From NCBI GenBank assembly GCA_964427595.1, contig CAYRUQ010000003.1, positions 11,014 to 75,013 on the forward strand: DNA of 64,000 nucleotides. Reading direction: 5' to 3'. Origin of the DNA: Enterosoma sp964427595 (GTDB lineage Bacteria; Bacillota_I; Bacilli_A; RFN20; CAG-288). The notes beneath the pieces are model-generated. The model had not been told where the DNA came from, did not search any database, and saw only the letters and a list, made by a program, of their open reading frames with translations. Made by a program: the position numbers and the translations under genes. Shown here one piece after another: positions 7,903-16,773 of this stretch (positions are counted from its first letter, which is position 1; each line of letters opens with the position of its first letter).

Positions 7903-9191
7903 AAAGCCTCCAGATAATCAGCTATCTCAGAATATTCATCAACCCAGATGACGATCAAATCAAAAGTGAAGAAATAAGATGTTAAATCTCTGAAAGTCGT
8001 CTCTGAGAATCCTTTTTTCTTTTTTAAGAAGATGAAGTTGAACTTTAAAGAATTAACAGCTAGTTCAAGAAGTCTCTTCATGTCAGGATCAGTTAAAGAG
8101 ATACCGATAAAAAGACAGGTGTTGAACTTGAAGTCATGAAGCTGTTTAGCGTTATTCCATGAGTAAGGATTGTTATAAAGATAGTAGTATTCACTTTCAT
8201 TGAAGATTAAGGACTCCGTGTAATTCTTCTCATCATATTTATCGTAAGGAAGAAGCCCATGGACATGAAAGATATCCGCTTTCGCCTTCATATTGACGAA
8301 TGAAGAATCATTATAAGTGGTGTTATAAGAGATTCCTCTCTTCTTAAGAAGATATTCTAAATTGGTATCGTAATTGTAAGTGATGACGGAAGTATGTCTG
8401 TGTTTCTTGATGTAGTTAACACAGTGTGAAAGAGTCGAGTCTTGGTCATCAAAACTTTTAGCCTGTGAGAACTTATAAAGTTCTCTATTAAGAGATTTAA
8501 ACGAATCAAATCCGGTCGTCTCTAAAACCATCGGATCTGTAAATAATTCTTTTCCAACATAAGTCTTGATCTCAGAAGCATAGCGATAATCGCCTTTATA
8601 AAACTCGTTGTTCAAAGCTTCGATAAGACCAGGCCAAGACTTAGCTCCATAATCTTCATTGATACCAGCACCGATGACAAGATCAGTATGAATTTGATAT
8701 GTGTAAAGCTTTAAAACCCACAATAAGAAAGAAGGTGCTGAGGTGTTTAAACCGACAAGTTCAGGATCGCTGATGAAGTAATAAAGAAGGCTATCAGTGA
8801 TATCATCTTCGGCCTTAGAAAGTTTATAAGAGATCTCTCTTCCTTCTATCTTTCCTAAGGAGACGAAAGAGGCTCCATCAAAATAGATATTTAAAGCTTT
8901 CGAAGGAGTGTCATATTCTTTCTCTTCGATATTCTTAACTTTGATGATGTTGACATTTCCCATCTCATCAATCACTTCATCACCATCGTTGATGATGCGA
9001 CAAGAGTACTTGTGATAGTGGTTGTGTTTAGAAGTGATGATAGCTTTGAAATTACAACCAACTCCAAATTGGAAACCGAAAGATCTTAAAACGATAGCAT
9101 CATAAGAAACATCAGCAAGATAGTACAGAAAAAGGAGAACTAATAAGCTTCTCTTTTCAAAAATATATGCTTCTCTATCTGTTTTGCCCAT
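7899..9191 (-). CDS. SIR2-like (SIR2_2 type) protein, putative NAD-dependent enzyme
   Basis: About 430 residues. Counting from an upstream TTG at 9203, a unique N-terminal part (~1-170) precedes a SIR2-like fold: GAGIN (178-182, the NAD-binding GAG), TYNYDTNLE (275-283), HVHG (313-316, candidate catalytic His) and GISLTDPDM (367-375). No zinc cysteine pairs are seen, which separates it from the true sirtuin at 50.1 kb. This arrangement is typical of the SIR2-like NADase group found in anti-phage systems. I take the ATG at 9191. TATAAT lies only about 17 nt upstream and there is no clear ribosome-binding site, so the mRNA may be nearly leaderless. It heads an operon with two RDD proteins (4-nt overlap). 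Confidence 0.8.
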   Translation of the reverse strand: MGKTDREAYIFEKRSLLVLLFLYYLADVSYDAIVLRSFGFQFGVGCNFKAIITSKHNHYHKYSCRIINDGDEVIDEMGNVNIIKVKNIEEKEYDTPSKALNIYFDGASFVSLGKIEGREISYKLSKAEDDITDSLLYYFISDPELVGLNTSAPSFLLWVLKLYTYQIHTDLVIGAGINEDYGAKSWPGLIEALNNEFYKGDYRYASEIKTYVGKELFTDPMVLETTGFDSFKSLNRELYKFSQAKSFDDQDSTLSHCVNYIKKHRHTSVITYNYDTNLEYLLKKRGISYNTTYNDSSFVNMKAKADIFHVHGLLPYDKYDEKNYTESLIFNESEYYYLYNNPYSWNNAKQLHDFKFNTCLFIGISLTDPDMKRLLELAVNSLKFNFIFLKKKKGFSETTFRDLTSYFFTFDLIVIWVDEYSEIADYLEAL

Positions 9192-9296
9192 CGTTTGAAC
9201 CAAAGAATATTATAACATCTGTTAAAAACACTATCAGTACGTTTTACTGACGATGATAAAACTATCTTGAGAATAAGAATCTCTTATTTCTTAGAT

Positions 9297-10187
9297 TCAA
9301 TCAATCGAAACTATCTGATATTCTCTACTTCCTAAACCGTGCTCATTAGCAGCTTCAACCGTTCTGATTCCATGGCGTGAATTCATTCTTTCAATCAAGG
9401 CTTTCTTACCAGAATCAGGAGAATTGATGACAGCATCATAACAAGCTTGATCGATAGCGACCGGATCTAAAGAAGCGAAGATACCGATATCAGCCATCTC
9501 CGGTTCAGCCGGGTTAGAATCACAATCACAATCGACTGATAAACGATTAGCGACGTTGATATAAATCATGTTCTTAGCACCTTTATATGAGATGATTGCT
9601 TTACAAGCATCGGCCATCGATTCTAAGAAATCGTCTTGCTCAGTCTTTAAAGTCCAGCAATCTTTAGAAGAGATAGTCTTACCTGCTGAATGGATATAAG
9701 CTTTTCCATGAGTGGAGGCAATACCGATAGCGACATTCTTCAAAGCACCACCAAAACCACCCATCACATGTCCTTTGAAGTGAGAGAGAACAAGAATCTG
9801 ATCATACTCATCAAAATTCTGACCGATGATATCTTTATCGAGATGGAAGCCGTTTTCAACCGGTATCTCTTTCTCACCAAACTCGTCCATGATATCGACT
9901 TTAGCGATCTTAGTAAAACCATGGTTCTCGATAGTTTTCCAGTGGTCAATAGTCGCTTCTCGTGAACCACCATAAGCGGTGTTACATTCTAAGATGGTTC
10001 CTTTCACTTCATCGATTAAATCCTTGATAAACTCAGGATGAAGATAGTTATTACCACCTTGTTCACCAGTGGAAAGCTTGACACCGACTTTTCCTTTTAA
10101 AGGATTATCACCGACTAGTTTCTTATAAATCTTAACTAATGAATCAGAAGAGATTTCTTTGGTGAAATAAACGATTGAAGCAGCCAT
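9297..10187 (-). CDS. DUF362-domain protein
   Basis: 296 residues. It matches the DUF362 pattern over its length: GKVGVKLSTGE, NTAYGGSREATIDHWK, ILVLSHFKGHVMGGFGGALKNVAIG and GIFASLDPVAIDQACYD. Many DUF362 proteins carry ferredoxin-like 4Fe-4S clusters. Here only CDCDSNP (about 220-226) is cysteine-rich, with no full CxxCxxC set, so it is a cluster-poor version. Biochemical role unknown. AGGAGG precedes the start. It sits downstream of the tuf terminator and is transcribed in the same direction. Confidence 0.85.
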   Translation of the reverse strand: MAASIVYFTKEISSDSLVKIYKKLVGDNPLKGKVGVKLSTGEQGGNNYLHPEFIKDLIDEVKGTILECNTAYGGSREATIDHWKTIENHGFTKIAKVDIMDEFGEKEIPVENGFHLDKDIIGQNFDEYDQILVLSHFKGHVMGGFGGALKNVAIGIASTHGKAYIHSAGKTISSKDCWTLKTEQDDFLESMADACKAIISYKGAKNMIYINVANRLSVDCDCDSNPAEPEMADIGIFASLDPVAIDQACYDAVINSPDSGKKALIERMNSRHGIRTVEAANEHGLGSREYQIVSID

Positions 10188-10240
10188 CTTTAAATCCTCC
10201 TATCTAATATTAAATACCAAAATCGATAAATTTAAATATG

Positions 10241-10268
10241 AAAAACCGCCCGGAGAGCAATCCGGGCG
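10241..10268 (-). terminator. Intrinsic terminator after tuf
   Basis: Eight-base-pair GC-rich stem (CGCCCGGA at 10247-10254 pairing with TCCGGGCG at 10261-10268). On the minus strand it is followed by G and a run of T (10241-10245). It ends the str operon, 30 nt past the tuf stop. Confidence 0.92.
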
Positions 10269-10298
10269 ATTTAATTGAGCTAAGCTTTAAAACTATGA

Positions 10299-11483
10299 TT
10301 AGTCAAGTAAAGCGGAGACGGTACCAGCACCGACGGTCTTTCCACCTTCACGGATGGAGAACTTGGTGTTGTTCTCGATAGCGATGGGGTGGATGAGCTC
10401 GACAGTGAGCTCGATGTTGTCGCCAGGCATGACCATAGGAGTATCGGCAGGAAGAGTGATGTTACCAGTGACATCGGTAGTTCTGAAGTAGAACTGAGGT
10501 CTGTAGTTGTTGGTGAAAGCAGTATGACGACCACCTTCTTCCTTCTTTAAGACATAGACCTGAGCCTTGAACTTCTTATGAGGAGTGACAGAGCCGGGTT
10601 TGCAGAGAACTTGACCACGGACGATCTGATCACGATCGACACCTCTTAAGAGGGCGCCGACGTTATCACCAGCCTCAGCGAAGTCGAGGATCTTACGGAA
10701 CATTTCAAGGGAGGTGCAGACGCACTTACGAGTATCCTTGATACCGACGATTTCAACTTCATCGTTGGGGTGGATGACACCTCTTTCGACTCTACCAGTA
10801 GCGACGGTACCACGACCGGTGATGGTCATGACATCTTCGACAGCCATTAAGAAAGGCTTCTCGTTGTCTCTGGTAGGAGTGGGGATGTAGCTATCGACAG
10901 AATCCATCAACTCGATGATAGCTTTCTGAGCTTCTTCATCGCCGTTTAAAGCGTTGAGAGCAGAACCTCTGATGACGGGAACTTCATCGCCGGGGAAGCC
11001 ATAAGAAGAGAGAAGTTCACGAACTTCCATCTCGACTAAATCGACGAGTTCAGGATCATCGACATCATCGCACTTGTTGAGGAAGACGACGATATAAGGA
11101 ACTCCGACCTGACGAGCGAGTAAGACGTGCTCGGTGGTCTGAGGCATAACACCATCAGTAGCAGCGACGACTAAGATAGCACCGTCCATCTGAGCAGCAC
11201 CAGTGATCATGTTCTTGATGTAGTCAGCGTGACCAGGGCAGTCGACGTGGCAGTAATGTCTAGTGGCAGTTTCGTACTCGATGTGAGCAGCGTTGATTGT
11301 GACACCACGCGCTTTTTCTTCCGGAGCGGCATCAATCTGATCATAACGCATAGCTTGAGCATAACCAGCTTTAGCTAAGGTTTGAGTGATGGCGGCGGTA
11401 AGAGTGGTCTTTCCGTGGTCGACATGACCGATGGTGCCGATATTAACATTCGGTTTAGAACGGTCAAACTTTTGTTTAGCCAT
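10299..11483 (-). CDS. tuf: Translation elongation factor Tu
   Basis: 394 residues, the normal length. It delivers aminoacyl-tRNA to the ribosome. The G-domain motifs are intact: GHVDHGKTT (P-loop), RGVTIN (switch I), DCPGHADY (switch II), NKCD and the SAL region. Domains 2 and 3 follow, ending FSIREGGKTVGAGTVSALLD. The start has GGAGG about 10 nt upstream. It is the last gene of rpsL-rpsG-fusA-tuf and is followed by a strong terminator. Ser in the FSIREGG motif is common in Bacillota, so it is not taken as an antibiotic-resistance change. Confidence 0.99.
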   Translation of the reverse strand: MAKQKFDRSKPNVNIGTIGHVDHGKTTLTAAITQTLAKAGYAQAMRYDQIDAAPEEKARGVTINAAHIEYETATRHYCHVDCPGHADYIKNMITGAAQMDGAILVVAATDGVMPQTTEHVLLARQVGVPYIVVFLNKCDDVDDPELVDLVEMEVRELLSSYGFPGDEVPVIRGSALNALNGDEEAQKAIIELMDSVDSYIPTPTRDNEKPFLMAVEDVMTITGRGTVATGRVERGVIHPNDEVEIVGIKDTRKCVCTSLEMFRKILDFAEAGDNVGALLRGVDRDQIVRGQVLCKPGSVTPHKKFKAQVYVLKKEEGGRHTAFTNNYRPQFYFRTTDVTGNITLPADTPMVMPGDNIELTVELIHPIAIENNTKFSIREGGKTVGAGTVSALLD

Positions 11484-11561
11484 GATTTGTTTTTTCCTCC
11501 AAACAGTTTCTTTATGAATATACGCTTTTTAAGCCAAATTTACAAGAAGTGAAGATAACTT

Positions 11562-13691
11562 TCAGTTTCTCTTCTTGACGATCTCTTCTTGAACGGAACG
11601 AGGGACTTCTTGATAGTGATCGAATTCCATACTGTAGATACCACGACCTTGGGTCATAGCTCTTAAATCAGAAATGTAACCGAACATATTAGCTAACGGG
11701 ATTTGGGCAGTGATGACCTGAGCATTAGCCTTTTGAACCATACCTTCGACTGAACCTCTTCTAGAAGAGATATCGCCCATGACAGTACCGACATAATCGA
11801 GAGGAGTGGTGATATCAGCTTTGACAATAGGCTCAAGAAGGACGGGTTGGCAGTTCTCAGCAGCAGCCTTTAATGCCTGTTGAGAAGCTAACTTATAAGC
11901 AGCTTCTGAAGAGTCGACATCGTGGTATGAACCGAAGACTAAGGTAGCCTTGACATCGATGACCGGATAGCCAGCGATCATACCTCTCTCCATAGCTTCT
12001 TTAAGACCTTCGATAGAAGGTTTGATGTATTCCTTAGGGATGACACCACCGGTGATGGCATCGACGAATTCTAAGCCTTTGCCAGGGTTAGGCTCCATAC
12101 GGAAGACAACGTGACCATATTGACCGTGTCCACCAGATTGCTTGATGTATTTTCCTTCGCATTCTGCGACTTTTTTGACAGTTTCACGATAGGCGACTTG
12201 AGGAGCACCAACACGGCATTCGATCTTGTAATCGTTTCTCAAACGAGTGACGTTGACATCGAGTTGGAGCTCACCGACGCCAGCGATGATACCTTGACCA
12301 GTCTCTTTATCAGTGTAGTAGTGGAAGGTAGGATCTTCTTCAGTGAATTTGATGAGGCAAGCAGCCATCTTATCCTGATCATGTTTAGAGACAGGTTCGA
12401 TAGCTTCGGAGATGACGGGATCAGCAAACTTGATGCTTTCAAGAGTGACATGCGGATCGTTCTCACCGACTAAAGTATCACCAGTTCTAGTGGAGGAGAA
12501 GCCGACAGCAGCAGCGATTTCACCAGCTTTAGCTTCATTGATAGTTTCAGAAGAAGAAGCGTTGACTAAGATCAAACGAGAGACACGCTCCTTGATACCT
12601 TTTCTGACGTTGTAGACATAAGAACCAGACTTGATCGTACCGGAGTAGACACGGAAGAAGCACATGTTACCGAATTGGTTGGTGGTGATCTTGAAGGCTA
12701 AAGCGACGAAAGGTGCCTTAGGATCAGGATTGCAGATGTAATCGGCATCGTTTTCATCCTTACCGACAGAAGGTTTGACATCAAGAGGAGAAGGAAGGAA
12801 GGTGGTGACGGCGTCGAGTAAGTACTGAACGCCCTTGTTCTTATAGGCAGAGCCAGGGATACAAGGGAAGATGGAACCGGACATGACAGCATTTCTGATA
12901 GCCTTGTTGATAGCTTCAACACTAGGTTCGGCACCTTCAAGGATGCAGGACATGATGTCATCATCATAGTTAGCTAATTGCTCAAGCATCGTGTCACGAT
13001 AGACCTTAGCTTGCTCAACATCGTGAGAATAATCAGCAGGAACTTGATCGAGATCGACGATGTTAGGAGCCATCAAGGATGACTTCTTAGGATCGAGATC
13101 CCATAACCAAGCCTTCATCGTGATCAAGTCGATGAGACCGAGAAGTCTGTTTTCCAGACCGATGGGGTAGGCGATAGCGACGCCATTGCCTCCCAACTTC
13201 TCTTTGATAGAATCGACAGACATTTCATAATCGGCGCCGATAGCGTCGAGCTTGTTGACGAAGACGATTCTAGGGATGTTGTACTTATCTGCTTGTCTCC
13301 AAACGGTTTCAGTTTGAGGTTCAACACCGTTTTTACCATCGAGGACGCAAACAGCACCATCTAAGACACGGAGAGATCTCTCGACTTCAGCGGTGAAGTC
13401 GACGTGCCCAGGAGTATCGATCAAGTTGATACGATAGTCCTTCCAAAGGCAGGTGGTAGCAGCTGAGTAGATGGTGATACCTCTCTTCTGCTCCTGAGGA
13501 TCGAAGTCCATTGATGCGCCTCCATCATGAACTTCGCCGATCTTATGAGTCTTACCTGTATAGAAGAGAATACGTTCGGATGTAGTAGTTTTACCGGCAT
13601 CGATATGAGCCATGATGCCGATGTTTCTAACATGATCAAGCGGTACGGCTTTGTATGTCGCAATTCTCGCTTGGTCGTTATCCATTGCCAT
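11562..13691 (-). CDS. fusA: Translation elongation factor G
   Basis: 709 residues. Translocase GTPase: AHIDAGKTT (P-loop), GITI (switch I), DTPGHVDF (switch II), NKLD, and the later domains including the domain IV loop SGGHGQYGHVV. The ATG at 13691 is chosen because AAGGAG lies 9 nt upstream; a second Met two codons later is less well spaced. The gene ends with TGA, which shows that UGA is a stop in this organism. It lies 24 nt after rpsG and 78 nt before tuf. Confidence 0.99.
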   Translation of the reverse strand: MAMDNDQARIATYKAVPLDHVRNIGIMAHIDAGKTTTSERILFYTGKTHKIGEVHDGGASMDFDPQEQKRGITIYSAATTCLWKDYRINLIDTPGHVDFTAEVERSLRVLDGAVCVLDGKNGVEPQTETVWRQADKYNIPRIVFVNKLDAIGADYEMSVDSIKEKLGGNGVAIAYPIGLENRLLGLIDLITMKAWLWDLDPKKSSLMAPNIVDLDQVPADYSHDVEQAKVYRDTMLEQLANYDDDIMSCILEGAEPSVEAINKAIRNAVMSGSIFPCIPGSAYKNKGVQYLLDAVTTFLPSPLDVKPSVGKDENDADYICNPDPKAPFVALAFKITTNQFGNMCFFRVYSGTIKSGSYVYNVRKGIKERVSRLILVNASSSETINEAKAGEIAAAVGFSSTRTGDTLVGENDPHVTLESIKFADPVISEAIEPVSKHDQDKMAACLIKFTEEDPTFHYYTDKETGQGIIAGVGELQLDVNVTRLRNDYKIECRVGAPQVAYRETVKKVAECEGKYIKQSGGHGQYGHVVFRMEPNPGKGLEFVDAITGGVIPKEYIKPSIEGLKEAMERGMIAGYPVIDVKATLVFGSYHDVDSSEAAYKLASQQALKAAAENCQPVLLEPIVKADITTPLDYVGTVMGDISSRRGSVEGMVQKANAQVITAQIPLANMFGYISDLRAMTQGRGIYSMEFDHYQEVPRSVQEEIVKKRN

Positions 13692-13715
13692 AGTTCATTT
13701 CTCCTTTTGAGGTTA

Positions 13716-14189
13716 TTACCAACGATAGTGAGCGTAGGCTTTATTAGCTTCAGCGGTCTTGTGCATCTCATCACGACGCTTGACAGAACCACCGGTTCCA
13801 TTAGCAGCATCGATGATCTCACCAGCTAACTTATCAGTCATCGTCTTCTCGTTACGAAGACGAGCATAGGTGACAAGCCATCTGAGTCCTAAGGTCACTC
13901 TTCTATCAGGAGCGACTTCGACAGGGACTTGATAGTTACTAGCACCGACTCTTCTAGCTTTGAGTTCGACATCAGGCATGACATTACCTAAGGCGATCTC
14001 GAAGACTTCTAATGCGGGTTTACCGGTTTTAGCGGTGACTTTATCAAAAGCACCATAGAGAATCTTCTGGGCAGTGCCCTTCTTTCCATCTAACATGATG
14101 CGGTTGATCAAGCGGGTCACTAATTTAGAGTTATAAATAGGATCCGGGAGGACATCTCTTTTTTGAACAGAACCATTCTTTCTAGGCAT
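13716..14189 (-). CDS. rpsG: 30S ribosomal protein S7
   Basis: 157 residues from the ATG at 14189 (MPRKNGSVQKRDVLPDP), the conserved S7 N-terminus. A TTG nine bases upstream could extend the frame but is not supported. AAGGAG lies 11 nt before the chosen start. S7 nucleates the 30S head by binding 16S rRNA. In many bacteria it represses its own operon through the rpsL-rpsG spacer; here that spacer is only 26 nt and no clear structure is seen in it. Confidence 0.97.
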   Translation of the reverse strand: MPRKNGSVQKRDVLPDPIYNSKLVTRLINRIMLDGKKGTAQKILYGAFDKVTAKTGKPALEVFEIALGNVMPDVELKARRVGASNYQVPVEVAPDRRVTLGLRWLVTYARLRNEKTMTDKLAGEIIDAANGTGGSVKRRDEMHKTAEANKAYAHYRW

Positions 14190-14215
14190 AATACACAATA
14201 CTCCTTCTTCTTAGA

Positions 14216-14641
14216 TTACTTCTTCTGGACGCTGCCGTCTCTCTTGGTTCCGTAGAGTGATCTACCTTGCTTACGGTTTTCAACACCGAAGCACTCCAAG
14301 GCACCACGAATGATGTGGTATCTGACGCCAGGGAGATCACGGACATGACCGCCTCTGATCAAAACCACCTTATGCTCTTGCAAGTTGTGACCTTCACCAC
14401 CGATATAAGCGGTGACTTCATAACCATTGGAGAGCCTGACTCTGGCGTATTTTCTAGCAGCAGAGTTAGGTTTCTTAGGAGTCATAGTACCCACACGGGT
14501 GCAAACTCCCTTCTTTTGAGGAGAAGGAATATATCTCTCCTTCTTGTTTAATGAATCCCATCTCTTACCCAAAGCAGGCGATTTGGACTTGTAGACGGGT
14601 TTGCGTCTTTCATGACGCACCAATTGATTGATTGTCGGCAT
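14216..14641 (-). CDS. rpsL: 30S ribosomal protein S12
   Basis: 141 residues from the ATG at 14641 (MPTINQLVRH), with GGAGG 6 nt upstream. Longer readings of the frame run into the leader and are rejected. Decoding-centre protein. TPKKPNSA (including Lys equivalent to E. coli K43) is conserved, and so is the aspartate methylthiolated by RimO. The loop usually written GGRVKDLPG reads GGHVRDLPG here, changing the positions equivalent to E. coli R86 and K88. Changes at K88, including to Arg, are known to give streptomycin resistance. First gene of the str operon. Confidence 0.98.
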   Translation of the reverse strand: MPTINQLVRHERRKPVYKSKSPALGKRWDSLNKKERYIPSPQKKGVCTRVGTMTPKKPNSAARKYARVRLSNGYEVTAYIGGEGHNLQEHKVVLIRGGHVRDLPGVRYHIIRGALECFGVENRKQGRSLYGTKRDGSVQKK

Positions 14642-14747
14642 TTCTTTCCTCCCGAATGCTTTAATGCTTTTTATTGTCCACAGACCCGGGCGTTTTCCGT
14701 TCTCCCCATAAAAAGAACGGGGCAAAGCCCGTGCAAAGACAAGCAAA
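14642..14747 (-). promoter_or_regulatory. str operon leader with hairpin
   Basis: Transcribed leader of about 100 nt between the str promoter and rpsL. It contains a 7-bp hairpin, CCGTTCT ... AGAACGG (14697-14720), next to a second GC-rich stretch (GGGGCAAAGCCCGTGC). These may fold as a control element, but no known leader family is recognised. Confidence 0.4.
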
Positions 14748-14775
14748 ATTATATACGATGAAAATCGAAAGTCAA
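14748..14775 (-). promoter_or_regulatory. Strong sigma-A-type promoter of the str operon
   Basis: On the minus strand TTGACT (14775-14770), a 16-nt spacer and TATAAT (14753-14748). Near-consensus and correctly oriented about 105 nt before rpsL. Confidence 0.85.
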
Positions 14776-14837
14776 TTTATAAAAGTAAACTTTTTTTCAA
14801 AAATTGATACACCCGGACTAGTGTTCATGTTTTCAAC

Positions 14838-14863
14838 AAAAAAACCGAGGCATTTCACCCCGG
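14838..14863 (-). terminator. Intrinsic terminator after the Bax inhibitor-1 gene
   Basis: Six-base-pair stem (CCGAGG 14845-14850 with CCCCGG 14858-14863, one G-U pair), followed on the minus strand by seven T. It separates the upstream gene from the str promoter. Confidence 0.8.
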
Positions 14864-14907
14864 CTAAATATTACATTTGCTCTTTTTTAACTACAACTAT
14901 TAACTAC

Positions 14908-15666
14908 TTATTTACGACGACCAGCAAAGATGAGAACATACATGAGAACACGGATGAAGATGTAGATGAAATCGACATAGAGATTGAAAGCACAATAGAT
15001 AGAAAGCGAATTCTTGTTGTCATCAAGCATCTTGTTTTCTGCTAACTTCTTGACTCTGTTGATATCAACAGCGGTGACGACGAGGATGACACCTAACATG
15101 ATGAAGTCGACGATCCAATAAACCATCGAAGAGCCGATGAAGAAGTTGACGAGAGAGATGACAAGACAACCGATCATCAATGAGGATAGAAGCGGGAAAA
15201 CGATGCTTAGATTCTTCTTAGTTGCACTTCCGATAAGACCCATCAATAAGAAGCAACCAGAAGTGATAGCAAACGCTAATCCGATCGTCCACATCGCATC
15301 AGTTGTTGAACCGAGAGACACCATGACCATCAAGAACACTGATGAGAGAAGAATACCCATCGCTGCCGCATAGATGAGATAACCGATCATCACACCTTTT
15401 GATTTAGGTTTGAAGCTCTTCATGTTGATGATGAACATACAAGGGAACATGATGATCGCTGAGACGACTAGAAGAACAACATACGTGGTAAAGCTAGCAG
15501 CACTATCCGTATTAAGAAGAATATAAGGCAAAGACAAAGAAACAACAGCTGTGACTAATAACCCGATACCAAGCCATATGAAGACACGAGTCATCGGGAA
15601 TTCCCTAGCTATTGGTCTAGTTTTCTCTTCTTTTACTTCATAATTTTCGGGAGTAAAAGCTTCCAT
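14908..15666 (-). CDS. Bax inhibitor-1 family membrane protein
   Basis: 252 residues, with about seven hydrophobic segments after a cytoplasmic N-terminal stretch of about 25 residues. The BI-1/YccA pattern is clear: GIGLLVTAVVSL, a central GYLIYAAAMGILLSSVF, and the late half-helix region AFNLYVDFIYIFIRVL. The conserved acidic residues of the pore (VDFIMLGV, YVDFIYIF) are visible. Family members act as pH-dependent calcium leaks or modulate membrane proteases. AGGAGG lies just before the ATG at 15666. Single-gene unit with its own terminator. Confidence 0.92.
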   Translation of the reverse strand: MEAFTPENYEVKEEKTRPIAREFPMTRVFIWLGIGLLVTAVVSLSLPYILLNTDSAASFTTYVVLLVVSAIIMFPCMFIINMKSFKPKSKGVMIGYLIYAAAMGILLSSVFLMVMVSLGSTTDAMWTIGLAFAITSGCFLLMGLIGSATKKNLSIVFPLLSSLMIGCLVISLVNFFIGSSMVYWIVDFIMLGVILVVTAVDINRVKKLAENKMLDDNKNSLSIYCAFNLYVDFIYIFIRVLMYVLIFAGRRK

Positions 15667-15924
15667 TTTTTATCCTCCTTTCTTAACACAAAAGGTCTCT
15701 TTTTATTCCTTGAGCCAAATTATTATTTTTCAGAAAGAAGATAAAATCAAGTAAAAATATCTCACACTGAAAGATTTTTTTGAAAACAACATCCGATTTT
15801 AGTTTTGAAAGAGTAAATTAGCATTCTTGAAAATCGCCGAATTTAGTTAATATTTGGCGCTTTTTTTGTTTTCTGTTAAAATGAAAATGCAAAATCAAGC
15901 ATTAAATAAAAAAGGACTTACAAC
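15667..15924. other. Divergent intergenic region with plus-strand hairpin
   Basis: Lies between the BI-1 gene (minus) and a HAD hydrolase (plus). It holds a hairpin CGCCGAAT / ATTTGGCG (15835-15842 with 15852-15859) followed by C and T7, which looks like a plus-strand intrinsic terminator although no plus-strand gene precedes it. The right arm also overlaps a possible -35 (TTGGCG, 15854-15859) spaced 17 nt from TAAAAT (15877-15882), a plausible promoter for the HAD gene. Confidence 0.5.
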
Positions 15925-16773
15925 ATGGAGAATAAAACCAAAATCGCTCTTCTCTATGACTTCGATAAAACTCTCTGTACTACCGATATGCAAAACTACT
16001 CCTTCATCCCTTCTTTAAACATCAAGCCAAGTGAGTTTTGGAACAAATGTAACGAGATTTCTAAAGCCAATCATATGGAGCCTCTTTTATCCTATATGTA
16101 TCTGATGCTTGAAGAGGCTAAGAAAAAGAATCTTCACATCAATAGAGAGAGCCTTGTTCAAATGGGTAAGGATATAAAATTCTTCCAAGGTGTTGAAAGT
16201 TGGTTTCCTAGAATAAATGCTTATGCTAAAGCGAAGAATATCGATATCTATCACTATATCATCTCCTCTGGTAATGCTGAGATCATCGAGGGATCTTCCA
16301 TCTACAAATACTTCCATAAAGTCTTCGCTTGTGAGTTCCTTTATGTTGATGATGTAGCTGTCTGGCCAAAAAGCGTCGTCAATTACACCACTAAAACTCA
16401 GTTCCTTTTCCGTATCAATAAGGGTGTCTTTGATATCGCCGAAAACGATAAGATCAACGAATCGACTCCCGAATCAGAGAAGATCATCCCCTTTAAAAAC
16501 ATGATTTACATTGCTGATGGACTCACTGATGTTCCTTGTATGAAACTAGTCAAAGAAAAAGGCGGCCAATCGATCGCCGTCTATTCAAGAAATAAGAAAC
16601 CTTTAGCTTCTAAACTCTTCTCCGACAAGAGGGTCGACTTCATCTGTGAAGCTAACTACTCAGAAGGAAGCAAGATTGAGCAGATCGTCAAACTCATCAT
16701 CGATAAGATGGACTGTCAGTCTCAACTTGCGAGAATTCATAACAAACAAGAAAAAGATATCAACACTTACTGA
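15925..16773 (+). CDS. HAD-superfamily hydrolase
   Basis: 282 residues. Motif I YDFDKTLCTTD (DxDxT, nucleophile Asp) is near residue 12. A helical cap region follows, then motif II IISSGN (about 112-117) and motif III/IV IADGLTDVPCMKL with the acidic pair. The C-terminus is basic and polar. Resembles the phosphoserine-phosphatase-like haloacid dehalogenase branch that acts on small phosphorylated substrates; the substrate is not predictable. Single plus-strand gene; its 3' end overlaps the end of rsmI (opposite strand) by 14 bp. Confidence 0.85.
   Translation: MENKTKIALLYDFDKTLCTTDMQNYSFIPSLNIKPSEFWNKCNEISKANHMEPLLSYMYLMLEEAKKKNLHINRESLVQMGKDIKFFQGVESWFPRINAYAKAKNIDIYHYIISSGNAEIIEGSSIYKYFHKVFACEFLYVDDVAVWPKSVVNYTTKTQFLFRINKGVFDIAENDKINESTPESEKIIPFKNMIYIADGLTDVPCMKLVKEKGGQSIAVYSRNKKPLASKLFSDKRVDFICEANYSEGSKIEQIVKLIIDKMDCQSQLARIHNKQEKDINTY

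Noticed and set aside
7899..9191. Canonical sirtuin (protein deacylase) for the SIR2-like gene
   Set aside because: The zinc cysteines are missing and the motif spacing is that of the SIR2-like NADase group; the real sirtuin is at 50.1 kb.
10299..11483. Possible kirromycin-resistance residue (Ser in FSIREGG of EF-Tu)
   Set aside because: Ser is the normal residue at this position in Bacillus and many other Bacillota.
14642..14746. N-terminal extension of S12 in frame
   Set aside because: It overlaps the promoter and leader; the conserved S12 start with GGAGG is at 14641.
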